A DNA stretch of 64,000 nucleotides from positions 4,172,715 to 4,236,714 of the forward strand of contig JAKZAP010000008.1 of assembly GCA_023053575.1 (NCBI GenBank), written 5' to 3'. Within the stretch, counting starts at the first letter, position 1. Every line of letters begins with the position of its first letter. The position numbers were made by a program, and so were the translations under genes. The notes beneath the pieces are model-generated. The model was not told the origin of the DNA. It saw nothing but the letters and a program-made list of their open reading frames with translations, and did no database searches. Of the stretch, positions 1 through 10,446 are shown piece after piece. Source of the stretch: Branchinecta lynchi. Taxonomy: Eukaryota > Arthropoda > Branchiopoda > Anostraca > Branchinectidae.

Positions 1-241
1 TTCGAAACTTCCGGCATAGGGAAGCGAAGTAAAAAAAAAAAATCTGTGTGAGCTATTTTTGATCTAAAACACGAAGCGTCTTTTCTCATTTATTCCAATA
101 ACAATTATTGTTGGGGTTATAACTTCTTCCCCGATTTTTGGTATTTTTTTTTATACCTTTTCCTATACTGTCAGTTTTGACTAGAGAAGGGCTTACGAGA
201 ATAATCCGTGATAAATAAATACATCCAAATTTTTGTTTCAG

Positions 242-330
242 ATGACTGGAAAAGCAGAACAACAGATGCCCGCGCCTGGTACCTCGCGGAGGATCAAAAG
301 ACATTCGAAAGTAACTTGGAAAATTCATAG
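242..330 (+). CDS. Possible terminal exon of a gene entering from the left edge
   Basis: A good acceptor (tttttgtttcag) ends at 241. In one frame the next 28 codons read DWKSRTTDARAWYLAEDQKT and eight more residues before TAG at 328-330. The composition looks like ordinary soluble protein. I do not recognise a family, no clear poly(A) signal follows, and the upstream exon would be outside the window. It may be chance. Confidence 0.25.
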
Positions 331-1087
331 TATTCTTCTGAAGTGCCTAGTGCTCCGCGGTCGCAATTATATTTTCTGTGGGTACACATACTTCCAGGAC
401 GATGCTGACTGTGGATCGTTTACTGGTGCTAGGGTACACTATTTCCAACCAACTGATTGTGCACTATCAACATAGGAGCTTTCGTTCCGTCAAGTGACTG
501 GTAATAACCTCTCGTTTTTGTGGTCCAGTAGCGAATCCTGTTAGAATTGCAAACGTAACGAGTGATTGGCGATAAAGTATTTTTTTCATGAGGCAGCACG
601 AGGGTATTGTCGCAAAAGCCACTGCACTCCAATTTTCCAGTACTAAACTCGGATAACTGCCTCTCGCTTAACCGGTGCTTTCTTATCCTAGCGCAAAGTA
701 GAAGTTGTGTTTAAGTATAGTAGTAACTCTTTGTGTCCGAAACACGCCAAAGAACCTGTGGAAGAACACAAACGTCACCCAAACGAACCCTCATTAGTTC
801 ATTCAAATCCCTCGTAAACCAATCAACAACTGTTGTTGTCATGACGTTTCTGTTTCTTCGGTGGGCACTCGGCGATTCTTCCTCGGCACGAAGAGTATAG
901 TCGTCAAGAGTGTACGAGTGATCCTCACATGTAATGCTGCTAGCAGACGATCAGGGTCGGCCGTTCTCATAGATTAGAATTCGTAACAGCGTTTTCTGTA
1001 CCGTCAGCGTTATCACTGGTAAGGGTGAGATTGTCTGGGCTTCACGATGAAAGTGCAGACAATCCGGACGGGAAACGCTGATCGCCT
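331..1087. other. Intergenic stretch, nothing recognised
   Basis: There are no convincing exons, repeats shared with the rest of the window, or RNA genes. Base composition is ordinary. Confidence 0.5.
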
Positions 1088-1095
1088 GTCTACAC

Positions 1096-1776
1096 CAGTG
1101 GCTCCCAACCGGGTGTACGCGTACCTAAAGGGTTAGTTAGTCTATAGCTTTAATACATCGCGTCAAACGTTCTTGATCCCCTAAAGGTGAGGCTTCACCT
1201 TCCAGATTTTTCTTCCGGATTCCAGACAGCCATTTTCGTTGTGACGGATCTGGAAGGTGTAGCCAGGCCAAAAACGTCTGGATGTCCGGGGTGTTCAACA
1301 CCCCAGAATCCGGATGTCTGGAAGGTGCCATAGAGGCAACCCGTTCGCGAGACACAACAAATATGCAAATGGGGGAAGAAAAGGGAAAGTGATTGACAGT
1401 TGTGACTGGGATGCAAGAGATATTTGACATGTAAAGGGGACATCTAGGAAATGTTGAAGAACAGCAGATTTAGCTCTCATCATTATCATGAAAATCTGGA
1501 AGGGTTGGCTTGACTATGCGGAGGCCCCGGACGTCGGGGAATCTGGAAGGTGAAGCCTGGCTTTAACTTAGTTTGAGTATTGTCCTCAGAATCGGATACC
1601 CCATCGTATGCAATTTCAGATCTACTTGCCTTGTCACTGACGACAAGAAATATCGTCATTGTTGACGTTCTGATCGTGGTAAAAATAGTAAAATAACAAT
1701 TCGTCAAAAAAGGGGTACGGCACCTTTTTGAACCTTGATTAGGGGTACGAGGAACGGAAAAGATTGGGAACCACTG
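1096..1776. mobile_element. hAT-like non-autonomous DNA transposon (681 bp)
   Basis: The ends read CAGTGGCTCCCAACC and, inverted, CAGTGGTTCCCAATC, typical of hAT terminal repeats. The element is flanked by an exact 8-bp duplication gtctacac (1088-1095 and 1777-1784), the hAT target-site length. Inside, a second inverted pair (AGGTGAGGCTTCACCTTCCAGA near 1183, and its counterpart near 1538) can fold. The short minus-strand ORFs inside show no transposase motifs. Confidence 0.88.
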
Positions 1777-1784
1777 GTCTACAC

Positions 1785-2163
1785 CATGTGGCTTGATGAG
1801 TCGCCCAATCTCCACATGTACTGGAGGGGTACCCAACCTTGAATTTGTACAACCTTGAACCTGGCCAAAAGAGGTTGAAAAGAAATTTCAGTGCAGTCCT
1901 AACAAGGGGCTAACTTTCAAGCACGAAAGCCTGTATGACCCAGGACCTGTTTTGGACTGCACAGAAGTTTCCTTGTAAGGTTTTCAGGCCAAGTTCGAGG
2001 CTATGTAAATCCGAGGTTGGATGTATGGCCAAAAGGGATTTATCCATCTCTAACAGTAGATGTATTTAATTGTAATGATGCCTCATAATCCATGGGATGG
2101 TAGATCGTTAGTTCAGTGCCTTAGCTTACGATAGGCCGATAGGCCGTAGCACAGTGCAGATTT
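1785..2163. other. Downstream flank of the ADAM gene
   Basis: A/T-rich single-copy-looking sequence between the hAT element and the ADAM poly(A) signal. Nothing else recognised. Confidence 0.4.
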
Positions 2164-2526
2164 TTTATTTTTACCAAAATGCATATTACATAATTGTATT
2201 ACTGAAGTACAAACTCATAAATATAGTAAGCATTCAAGCATGGAGCGACACATGTATATTATAGTCTACTTCACTACAGTACACAAGAAAATACTAGAAT
2301 ATTCGGCATTGGGCGGCAAGCATCTCAGCGACTGCACTCCAGTCTCGTATCGTGAGCTATTTTGACACTGTGGTTGGCTACAAGCAATCCAGTGCCTTTA
2401 CACGTTTATCATTCACTTGCGTTGTTGCTTGTGTATCAGTGAAAGGAAACGACGAGAGGGTTCAGGCGTCGGCGTCTTTGTATCAAGATGAGTATTTCTC
2501 ACTTTTAATGGTACTTCGAGAAAAGC
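2164..2526 (-). promoter_or_regulatory. ADAM 3' untranslated region with candidate poly(A) signal
   Basis: The 360 bases after the stop codon have no long ORF on the minus strand. An AATAAA reads on the minus strand at 2164-2169, a reasonable polyadenylation signal. The exact cleavage site cannot be seen. Confidence 0.45.
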
Positions 2527-3539
2527 TTATATTTTCACATTGTCGACTCTAGAAGCATATTTCGGAGGATTTTCGACACTCTGATCTCTTACCTTCTTAA
2601 ACCCCGGGGTACTTTCGGGAACAGGCGCAGGGATAACCTTCTTACCTACAAAAGGCAAAGCTGAAGCTTTGCTGCTTTTTAGGTTAGCTCTCGCTTGGGA
2701 CAAGTCCAGAAGAACTGGCATTCCCGTTGCAGGCATGGGTCCCTTGACACAACCAGAGGTATTATGATTCTGAAAGTGTGCTTCCCCACTGGGACGCATC
2801 ATAACTCGGTTAAACTGTCTAGTTGAGTCAGGCTGACTTCGTGAGGGGCCAGATACCGTGTCATCTTTTGCTAGGCCAACCACTGATGGAAACCCAGTCA
2901 CTGGGACTCGAGGTCCATTTCGCAAGGGACCAGACACCCTGGCATCTTTTGTAAGGCCTTCCTCTGGTAAAAGCCCCACCACTGGGACTCGAGACCCGTT
3001 TCGCAAGGGACCAGGCTTCCTGACTTCTTTCGCTAGGCCTTCCTCTGACGAAAGCCCCACCACTGGGACTTTAGGTGCGGTTCGCAACGGGCCAGGCATC
3101 CTGGCATCTTTTGCTAGGCCTTCCTCTGATGAAAGCTTCACCACTGGGACTAGAGGCCCTTTTTGGAAGGTGCCAAGCATCTTGGCATCACGTACTAAAC
3201 CAGAACGGGACCCAACCACACTTTTCACGATAGTCGATGGCAAGGATGCAATGGATGGAGTACTTTTCACGCCGGACGTAACGGGAGAAGACGCTGGCGT
3301 TTCATTCGGAGTCACAGAATCCGCGGTGAGGGGAATGAGCAGATCTTGCGGTCTACGGAGCCGGATTCGACAGCAGCTCAGACAGGAGGTCATTAAAATT
3401 TCTCTCCTCTCCTTCATATATGCCAGATGAACTGTCTTCTTACTGGGGTTGGTAGTGTAGTAACAGCAGGCACCAACACAACCGCAGAACGGAAGTACTC
3501 CAAACAGGACGACCATGCACACAATAAGGATCGTCAGAG
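2527..3539 (-). CDS. ADAM last coding exon: transmembrane helix and long cytoplasmic tail
   Basis: This 1013-bp exon (336 residues after the split codon) follows acceptor tatgatccttag and ends at TAA. It begins ALTILIVCMVVLFGVLPFC, a hydrophobic helix of about 25 residues, then cysteines (GACCYY) and basic residues, giving type I topology with the rest in the cytoplasm. The tail is about 300 residues, rich in Pro, Val, Lys and Arg. It holds five units spaced exactly 81 bp apart (27 residues, starting near 3264 and running down to 2860) with a GLAKDAR-x-GPLR-x-VPV pattern. Such tails in ADAMs bind SH3-type adaptors; whether this one does is inference. The 190-codon ORF on the opposite strand (2858-3430) is a shadow of the repeat. 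Confidence 0.92.
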
Positions 3540-3699
3540 CTAAGGATCATAACGAATTAATAAAGTATTGACCAAGTCATGTGTTCATTACTTCTGATAT
3601 CTCTAAGGCCCTGAATATTATTTTTGAAAGTAAGACCGCAGCGGGTAACCTCGTAGGCAACAACCTGCATTTATTTGGATATTCATGGTCAGTAGGCAA

Positions 3700-5740
3700 T
3701 AAGTGAATTCCTCGGAGGTTCAGTGTAAATTTAAATTTAAAGCTGGGTCCTTGGGATGAACAATTTTGCGGTCAAGATGCACACTTTAAGAGGACCAGGA
3801 GTTGATTTGTCAGCAAAACTATTGATGCACAAACGATCATGTTCCATTGGGAAATGTTAATGTTTTTAACAAGCTACCCGATGAAAAATTTGTAGCCTGC
3901 GTAGTAGTATGGTAGTAGTACGAAAACGTTGCATGTAATACTATGTAATAGCAAATAATACTATCATTTAATGTGCCTCAGACTGGTAAAATCTTGTGTA
4001 GTAGTATCCAGTAGCATCCTGTCTTGCCATAGTAGCATCCAGTCTTGCTAATAGTAGCATATAGTAGTATGAAGTAACACGGTAGCCTTGAAGTACAAGC
4101 ATGTAGTAGCATCGTTAGTACTGCATGCAACTTTTTCGTAATACTTCATATAGTACTATTTTGAGATAAATTTTTCATCGGGTAAGAATTCATTGGAAGC
4201 AAAATCATTGAGGCACAAATGAGCATGGGCCCTTGGGCTCCTGAAATCACATCGTTTGATTTGAAAGTGATTTTAAACTGTGCAGTACCTTAACTCGCTA
4301 GAGTGAACTTAAAGCACTGTAAGGGGGCTAGGAATTCATTTGTAAGTGACACACTTCGGTCACAAATGATTATTCTCGGGCAAACTGTATTTGACCAAAA
4401 CTTTTTCTTTGACCTTGCGGTGAGGATACACACTTTAAGGTGCTAGGACTTCATTTGAAAGCGACATCCTGAGGTACAAAAGATCATGGGCCCTTGGGGA
4501 TAATGAAAATCTTTCCTGTGTTTCGTATGTTTCGTACTTTTGCGCTGTGCGATTACGATACGCACTTCGATGGTACTAGTTACTCAGCTGCTACAAATAC
4601 CTTTCAGGTACAAATGATCACGGGCCTTTGGGAGACAAGACTATGTAAACCTGAGCATTTGGGATATGGACTGTTTCATTCAAATCGGAAGATTAGTTAG
4701 AAAGCTACGCTTGTTCCAAGACCTTGGATTCCCCCGCCCTCCACCCTGCCCCTGTGTAATCGGATCATGGAAGTGAAGTGAAGAATAATTCTTCACTTCA
4801 CATGTAACTACGTAATTATTACATGTCAATCATATCAGATCCCTATCATGTCTAAAAAGTTCCATCGTCTTAGCAGATCTGCAAGTACCTTAATTCACTT
4901 GCACCGACATTTCCGATCCCCATTCAAAATCCCCCGACAGCGACTGGATCTGAATCATACCTATTCATCGAACATTTAGGAGGTGCTCTTGCTGTCTACC
5001 AAGTTCCACCAGCTTCAGACCACTCGTTACAGAGTAATTACCATCAAAAGATTAAAGAGACCGACCCCCCCCCCATACACTGCCCGTACTCGGTCTATTC
5101 TGTATATAATTCCCACCAATTCTGTCGTCCTGTCCCGTTGCAACCCCTCCCCCCCCCAATCCCTCACTCCAGAATTATTCAATCCAGTCTGAATACTAAA
5201 CTGGACATCCTAGCATGAGCTCCTCCCACTTGTCAATTTCCATTCAGATCCGATCCCTCGTTCGAAAGTTATGCTTGCCTCAAGATTCCGGATTCCCTTC
5301 CTTCCTCTACCCCGCGATGGTCGGATTCGAGGAACTGAGCCTCGTTTTTGTTGCATGCTGCAGGTCCACTTCTCGGCCGATTGGGGACTGATTCTTTCTA
5401 CATCCATTTTTGCACTGCAGCGCTTCCGGGGAAGACGGCAGCGCTTCTCGAGAATCACGGACTTGCTCCCCGACCAAGTCCGTGCTTCCCTGCAAGATGC
5501 TGCAGCGCTGCCGCTTCAACCAAGAAGAAAGTGAATCCAAAAACGCAAATTATGCAAAAGCAAAGAAGTGCTGCAGCAGCGATGCGGTTGAACTATTGCA
5601 ACAAAGACGAGGCTCTGACTATTCTCAAGTTAATCTGGTCGGTTGGTCTTTAATCTGCCTGCCAAGTTTCATCATCGTAGCACATCTGGGAGTACCTTAA
5701 CTCGCGATGGTCGGATCGACCGACCGACAGGCCGTCAAGT
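3700..5740 (+). repeat. Family A repeat copy: tandem array part followed by C-run monomers
   Basis: Sequences 3730-4680 are degenerate units of a 'gcacactttaag...gctaggaattcatttg...gatcatgggcccttgggg' repeat. From about 4690 it becomes the C-run type, with repeated CAAGTTCCACC/CAAGTTTCATC anchors, CGGATC...GG motifs and runs of C. It ends near 5740 in GACCGACCGAC-like sequence without the terminal hairpin. The same order (array, then C-run monomers) recurs at 21376-22890, so the two parts belong to one family. A MITE is inserted at 3877-4182. A 29-bp near-perfect hairpin lies at 4773-4801. ORFs here are products of the runs and are not considered coding. Confidence 0.7.
3877..4182. mobile_element. 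Short TIR element (MITE) with TA target duplication
   Basis: Inverted ends CCCGATGAAAAATTT and AAATTTTTCATCGGG (15 bp, one mismatch at most) enclose about 306 bp and are flanked by TA on both sides (3875-3876, 4183-4184). The TA lies inside the family A motif gcTAggaattcatt, which reads correctly if the element is removed. The interior is rich in TAGTAGCA/TAGTA short repeats. A TA duplication fits the Tc1/mariner group, but no transposase is present. Confidence 0.75.
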
Positions 5741-5744
5741 CGAC

Positions 5745-6088
5745 ACACGGAACATCCCTTGGTAGAAAATATCGATTGGATCAAAGCTTCAAACCATAAA
5801 ACGACAATGAGCTGTGAGAGCTCTGCTATTTAGACTATACACTAACTGCAAAATGGCACTATTATTTTAATTACCGTGTATCAGCTCTAAGGAAATAAGG
5901 ATGTCTGATGCGAGATTTCTAGGTAAGCATGTGGAAGTATGGAATCTCATGTAGCTACCAGACAGATCCCCCTATCCAAAATACCTACAGTAGCCTACGT
6001 CGGCTTATCCTGTTAGATGTCCGTAGATATACTATGGGGAGGGAAAGGGGAGGTGAATCCGGGCACACTTTTAGCAGAGTCAATTTAC
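5745..6088. other. ADAM intron remnant next to the stalk exon
   Basis: No repeat from the window and no ORF of interest; ordinary intron sequence. Confidence 0.4.
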
Positions 6089-6626
6089 CTGACTGATCAG
6101 CCGCCACTGGGGTAGAAATAGTGCTGGTCCAGAAAGGCAGGTCGGTTCTTGGTCGCAAGGTCGGCCAGTCTTGCGAGGTTGTCGTTCTGGTAACCGTTGC
6201 CCTAGAAGGGGTTGTGCTAAGTGTAGGGGAGAGGTTTGTCCGGACAGAGGTTCTACCTTGACTCTGCTTTGTAGCAAAGGTTGTTCTTACGGGTCTGGTT
6301 GTCTTAGTATCAGTTCTTGGTGGCAACGTTGGTAAGTGTCGCGATCTTGAAGTTCTTGTGGCAACCATTGTCCTAGAAGGGGTTGTCCGAGGTGTAAAGA
6401 AGAGCTTTGTTGGGGCAGAGGTTCCACCTTGACTCCGCGTTGTAGCAAAGGTTGTTGTTACGGGTCTGGTTGTCTGAGTTACTCCTGGATGACCACTTCT
6501 AACAGTGGGCGGAGGCATACGAGAAATACATTTTCCAGTTGGATCGCAAACCTCGTGTTCTGAGCAGCTGTTACGACAGGATTCGGAAAGGCTGTCGATT
6601 CTGACACATTTTTGATCCAGGCACAT
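6089..6626 (-). CDS. ADAM exon: end of cysteine-rich region, partial EGF-like motif and Ser/Thr-rich stalk
   Basis: This 538-bp exon has acceptor ttatcttttag and donor TCAG|gtaaat. It opens with MCLDQKCV, which continues CGDSM of the previous exon, then CRNSCSEHEVCDPTGKC, which resembles half an EGF module. About 140 residues follow that are rich in Thr, Ser, Pro and Arg and nearly free of cysteine. This is a mucin-like stalk, probably O-glycosylated. Two units 174 bp (58 codons) apart repeat the TTRPV...TTFAT...SQGxTS pattern. The exon ends in phase 1, matching the transmembrane exon. Confidence 0.88.
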
Positions 6627-6737
6627 CTAAAAGATAACGGGCGTCATTTAACCATCGCCGACTGAACACATGTTTCCTGCTAGTTTTGTAGAAGTGTAGT
6701 ATTCTAGCTTTCATTCAACAAGAGTTTGTCCCATTTG

Positions 6738-8225
6738 TATGGCACTTGCCCTTCAGCCAAGTGCCATATAGCGATCGCATCGTCGGTCTGTCGGTCGGTC
6801 CGGGTTTTTGCTAGTTCGGGTTCTTCTTCATAAGCTGGGGTGATGAAACTTGGCACGTACTTGATATTTGGAAAGACATAATCTCTCAGACGACCCACTT
6901 CAAATCCGGACCGTGTCTGGTGACCTTGGGGGGAGTCAGGGGGGGGGGGAGCCGGAAATCTTGGGAAACGCTTAGAGTGGAGGGATCGGGGTGAAACTTG
7001 GTGGGAAGAACAAGTACAAGTCCTAGATATATCGCTAACGTAACCGGACAGGATTTGGGCACTGTGGGGGGAGATGGAGTGGATGCCGGAATTCTTGCTA
7101 TTTCACAAATTCAGTACTTCCTGATATACTAGGATGATGAAACTTGGCAGGCGTATAAGGGAGCCGAAAAGACTGGATTGAGAATAGTCGTTTCTCCGAT
7201 CTGACTATCGTGGGGGACTGGAGGGGTGGGGAATCTGGAATGTAGTGGCACGCATAACTGAACGGTTGATTGGATTTGAATGAAACTTGTGAAGTGGAAA
7301 GCGCTATCGTCTCAGATGTTCCGTTTCAAGTCCAGACCAGATGGCATACTTGTAGGGGGGGAGTTCGAGGGGATCATTCGGGGGGATGGGGGAGCCCGGA
7401 TCCGATCATTGTTGACTTCCGTAGGTTGCGAACGGGTGGTCTGATTCGAGTGAAAGTTTATGGGCGATAAGAACTGATGACCTAGTTATGCCAAACGTGG
7501 TTCCGAACCACATGCGGCCATGGTTGGGGGAGTTGAAGGGGGGGGGGGGGACTCTGTGACATGTAACAAAAACAAACGAATGGGCAGAATTGGATGCAAG
7601 TTTGGGAATACTGAGTTTATGCGGTCTAGATTTGTTATATGGCGTCCGGACCGGATCTGGCAACGATAGGAGGAGGAGGATCAATCGGGAACCAGAAATT
7701 TGCAGATTTTGCTCCGATTCGATTTAAACTTGATGCGCGTGAGAGGAGATGTCAGAGATGCGAAAATTATGTGTCCGAGTCGTCTTCGGCCACATTGGAG
7801 TGAGTTTGGGAGGGGGGGGGGAGGGGGCTCGCATAGTCGTCAAGTAAAATGGAGCGACTTGAATGAAACTTGGACACTAGAGAGGAAAGTACAAATCGGA
7901 TCCGAGCACGGTGGGAGAGGGGTGACCGGAATTTCCCCAAAAATGTTCAGATCCGAGTGAAACTTGATATGTGGTAAGAAAAGATACTTTGTGTGATTCA
8001 TCTATGTGTCCGAACCACATTTGGCCGCGGTAGGGGGGATTGGAGGTGGGAATAGTATGGCACGTCCAAGGATTCGAGGCGATGCCAAAAATGCTCAGAA
8101 ACAAGTGAAACTAGATATCCTATTTCTAGTTCCGAACCTAGGGTGGCTGAAGGGGGTATTTTGTGACGTTCTCTCTACTTTCTTACCTACTCGTAACAAG
8201 TGTCATATGAGCTCGTAGCTCTTGC
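6738..8225 (-). mobile_element. Full-length family A element (about 1.49 kb)
   Basis: This is the only copy with both recognised ends and no large insertion. On the minus strand it starts CAAGAGCTACGAGCTCATAT and ends with the hairpin ATGGCACTTGGCTGAAGGGC...GTGCCAT (6738-6768). In between are several monomers, each with AAGTTTCATY, an ATTCCGGA(A) box, a run of C and a CGGATC box, then a (CCGA)n tract next to the hairpin. Both ends carry ATGRCACTTG or its complement, giving a short inverted repeat. No protein of its own is seen, so it is non-autonomous or a satellite-like unit. I cannot place it in a known superfamily. Confidence 0.7.
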
Positions 8226-8672
8226 TTGCTCTGGGAGATGTCAATTTTATGTTCTGCTTTTATCGATGGAGAAAAAACGTGCGCACGTAACATTTCTCAT
8301 GCGTTACTGGGATGGAATTAAAACTGAACAAGGGCAGAGCAAAGCAAAATGCGAACTTTGGTATCCAAACTACCGATAAGCCTTCGCACACTAAAGGTGC
8401 CAATCTGATTTTACTGCCATCGCGAGGGGAAGTTCATACGAGATTTGGGGAAAATAATCCTACACTGTCCGTCCAGAAGTCTAGTCTTCTTTACGTATCT
8501 GTGATTACAGCTGGGTCGTCTGTCGCTCCCCTTACAAAACCACATCATCGACTGTGGAGCGCCTCAGCGAGGATTTGACCCAGGGACCCACACCCGTCGT
8601 TCACAGTTCCACGACCATTTCAACAAAGGGACAAAACAGGAGTGTTGCTTCGCAAACCACTGAATGCCATAC

Positions 8673-8859
8673 CATGCTGTCTCCACAGCTAGCACCATCA
8701 GGAACCAATCCCAAGTCCACTCCTGATGGGTCGATGATGATTACGGAAAGGCATCCGTTGATCGAAGTTCCGTTCATTGATACAAAGTTTATAGAAACAT
8801 TGCTGTTCATGATCCTGCCATCGTCGTTGTTACAGAAGAGGGTGACGCACTGGTTATTT
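8673..8859 (-). CDS. ADAM exon: later part of the cysteine-rich domain
   Basis: This 187-bp exon has acceptor ctctctttttcag and donor AGCATG|gtatgg. It encodes NNQCVTLFCNNDDGR, then a beta-rich stretch, then DLGLVPDGASCGDSM. The last part is the family motif DxGLVxDGTxCGxxxxC, and CVTLFC corresponds to the usual CGKLxC. The first A completes the codon opened in exon 20357-20460, and the end is phase 0. Compared with the family, the GxCG...YxxC segment normally between the previous exon and this one is not seen; an unrecognised symmetric exon between 8860 and 20356 could carry it. A decayed LINE lies just upstream. Confidence 0.88.
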
Positions 8860-8899
8860 CTGAAAAAGAGAGCTAAAAGATCACAAATAAGCACACAAT

Positions 8900-9508
8900 C
8901 TTCTCCCCGTCGGACTAACAGAGGGCGGAATGCGAGCAGCAACCTGAAAGAAGTGCATGGAGTGCAAAGACTTTCTGTTTACAGCCAGTAGTACTCCACC
9001 TGGGGAGCCGGCCATACTGGAATAAGCCCGTGAATTTGTACATCGCAGAAGCAACTTGATAACAAAGACCCCCATTACCGCCAGACAAGGTGTGAGCAAA
9101 AATTGGGCGGTGAACGTCACATGCACTATGGATACTCTTTCTTGGGGATAACCTTAACATGGGCCCTTTTCCATTGTGACTGAAAGAGCTGGAGGCAAAA
9201 CACTCTTTTATGATGATGGACAGTGGCAGTTCTCACGCAGCAATTTGATAGGTACGATGATTTATTTGGTTTAAGTTTCCGCAATTCCGTGTAAACGTCT
9301 GACTCACTGACAGTAATGTCAGTATAGTCTCAGATTGGCATTTTTTAAGTACACGGACGTTTTCGCCGAGCGTCATGGTCGGATAAGTAGTGCAGATTTT
9401 TGTGAAGAACCTGTTCACTTCTTCGGCACCAAGTGAAGTCCCATGTTCACTGATCACAGGCACTGCTGTCGGAAACTTGGCCCGCTCTTTTTCACATTGT
9501 TGTGCCAT
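8900..9508 (-). pseudogene. Decayed LINE fragment (region between endonuclease and reverse transcriptase)
   Basis: On the minus strand, one frame reads EEVNRFFTKIC and then VYTELRKLKPNKSS. After a shift, WKRAHVKVIPKK follows, and later an FQYGRLPRWSTT-like stretch. These resemble the usual order in LINE ORF2: NxxF...V...LKxxKSxGxD, then WKxAxVxPIPK, then QFGFRxGxSTT. Stops and shifts break it. It sits in the ADAM intron just upstream of exon 8673-8859. Its RNCG string is frame noise, not the missing ADAM segment. Confidence 0.6.
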
Positions 9509-9990
9509 TTTTGGGATTCCAAAACGTAAGTGACGGGATACCTATGACATCGTAAAGTTGTCCGTCCGTCCGACCGTCCGTCCGTCCGTCCGTCTGTCTG
9601 TCTTAGCATGATAATTCTCGAAGGGGTTGAGAAATTTTGTTCAAAATTGGTGTGAGGATCCTTCGGGTCAAAGTACAAGTCAGAATCGTAGATGGGCCCC
9701 ATAGCTATATTTAGGGGTGGGGGAGCGGTTTGAAAATAAGGGGCAGACAAAAATATTCTTTGAAATCTGATGCGATAGTCGATTTCGTGGTAAGAGACAT
9801 GCTGAATCCGAATATGAAAATTATTTTCTAGCCGGACATGTAGTTCGCCCAGAATCCGGCCAAAAAGGAACTTAGTATGAAGTTTTAAATACAATAATAT
9901 AGTCAATATAGGGTGATATGACATGCTGTTGCAGCTTTCGAACATACTCAAGATAAACAAAAACGTATGCGATCAGTTTAGCTGTTTCCC
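9508..9990 (+). repeat. Family B repeat, 5' part
   Basis: Starts GGGATTCCAAAACGTAAGTG, then the constant box TACCTATGACATCG, a (TCCG)n/(TCTG)n tract, GATAACTCTCGAAGG and the AAATTGGTGTGAGGATCC box, and then one or two monomers ('agacatgctgaa...ttcgcccagaatccggcc'). The far end is missing. Confidence 0.7.
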
Positions 9991-10086
9991 AAGTCCAACA
10001 CGGCATTTACCGGGTCAAAAAAGGCAGGTGCGTTCGACAACTGTCTGATGAATAATTCAATCAATTCTGACAAAAAATAATTTTCG

Positions 10087-10202
10087 TAAAAAAAGGGCGG
10101 TGATACGAGTTCCTACACTACCCCTTTATCCAGACAAGGCGAGAGTTTGGTCTACGGATAAGCCGGAAGGAGAGTGGGGGCCGTTTGCGTGTACAATGTC
10201 TC
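10087..10202 (+). repeat. Direct repeat unit, copy 1
   Basis: About 115 bp ('ggtgatacgagttcctac...gtgtacaatgtctc') recur nearly identically at 15239-15354, in the same orientation and about 5.15 kb apart. The two copies bracket the 11164-13601 TIR element and a family A copy. Function unknown. Confidence 0.7.
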
Positions 10203-10250
10203 TTATGGCCGGGCCACATTCAGTCACATCTGTACGGAATTAAGTTCGTT

Positions 10251-10446
10251 AATTTGGTTATTATAATAACCAAATTACCGAAGTTAATTACGTACACCGA
10301 CTCTTACGTTTCACCCTGGTCGCACCTGGAACGAAGAAATTCAAGATATATTTGTTCGTTAATTTACGAAAACCGAAGTTAATTACGTACACCGACTCTT
10401 ACGTTTCACCCTGGTCGCACCTGGTACGAAGAAATTCAAGATATAT
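10251..10446. repeat. 26-bp perfect palindrome and 95-bp tandem duplication
   Basis: 10251-10276 is a perfect 26-bp palindrome centred on TATTATAATA. Directly after it, a unit beginning CCGAAGTTAATTACG repeats with period 95 (10278 and 10373). Confidence 0.8.

Noticed and set aside
2858..3430. 190-codon plus-strand ORF opposite the ADAM tail
   Set aside because: It is the complement of the 81-bp in-frame repeat in the coding exon, and the period alone keeps it open. The minus-strand frame has the transmembrane helix and matching splice phase.
9233..9508. RNCG string on the minus strand as the missing ADAM cysteine-rich exon
   Set aside because: The neighbouring residues (VYTELRKLKPNKSS, WKRAHVKVIPKK) in the other frames fit a LINE, and no suitable exon with phase 2 to 2 could be drawn.
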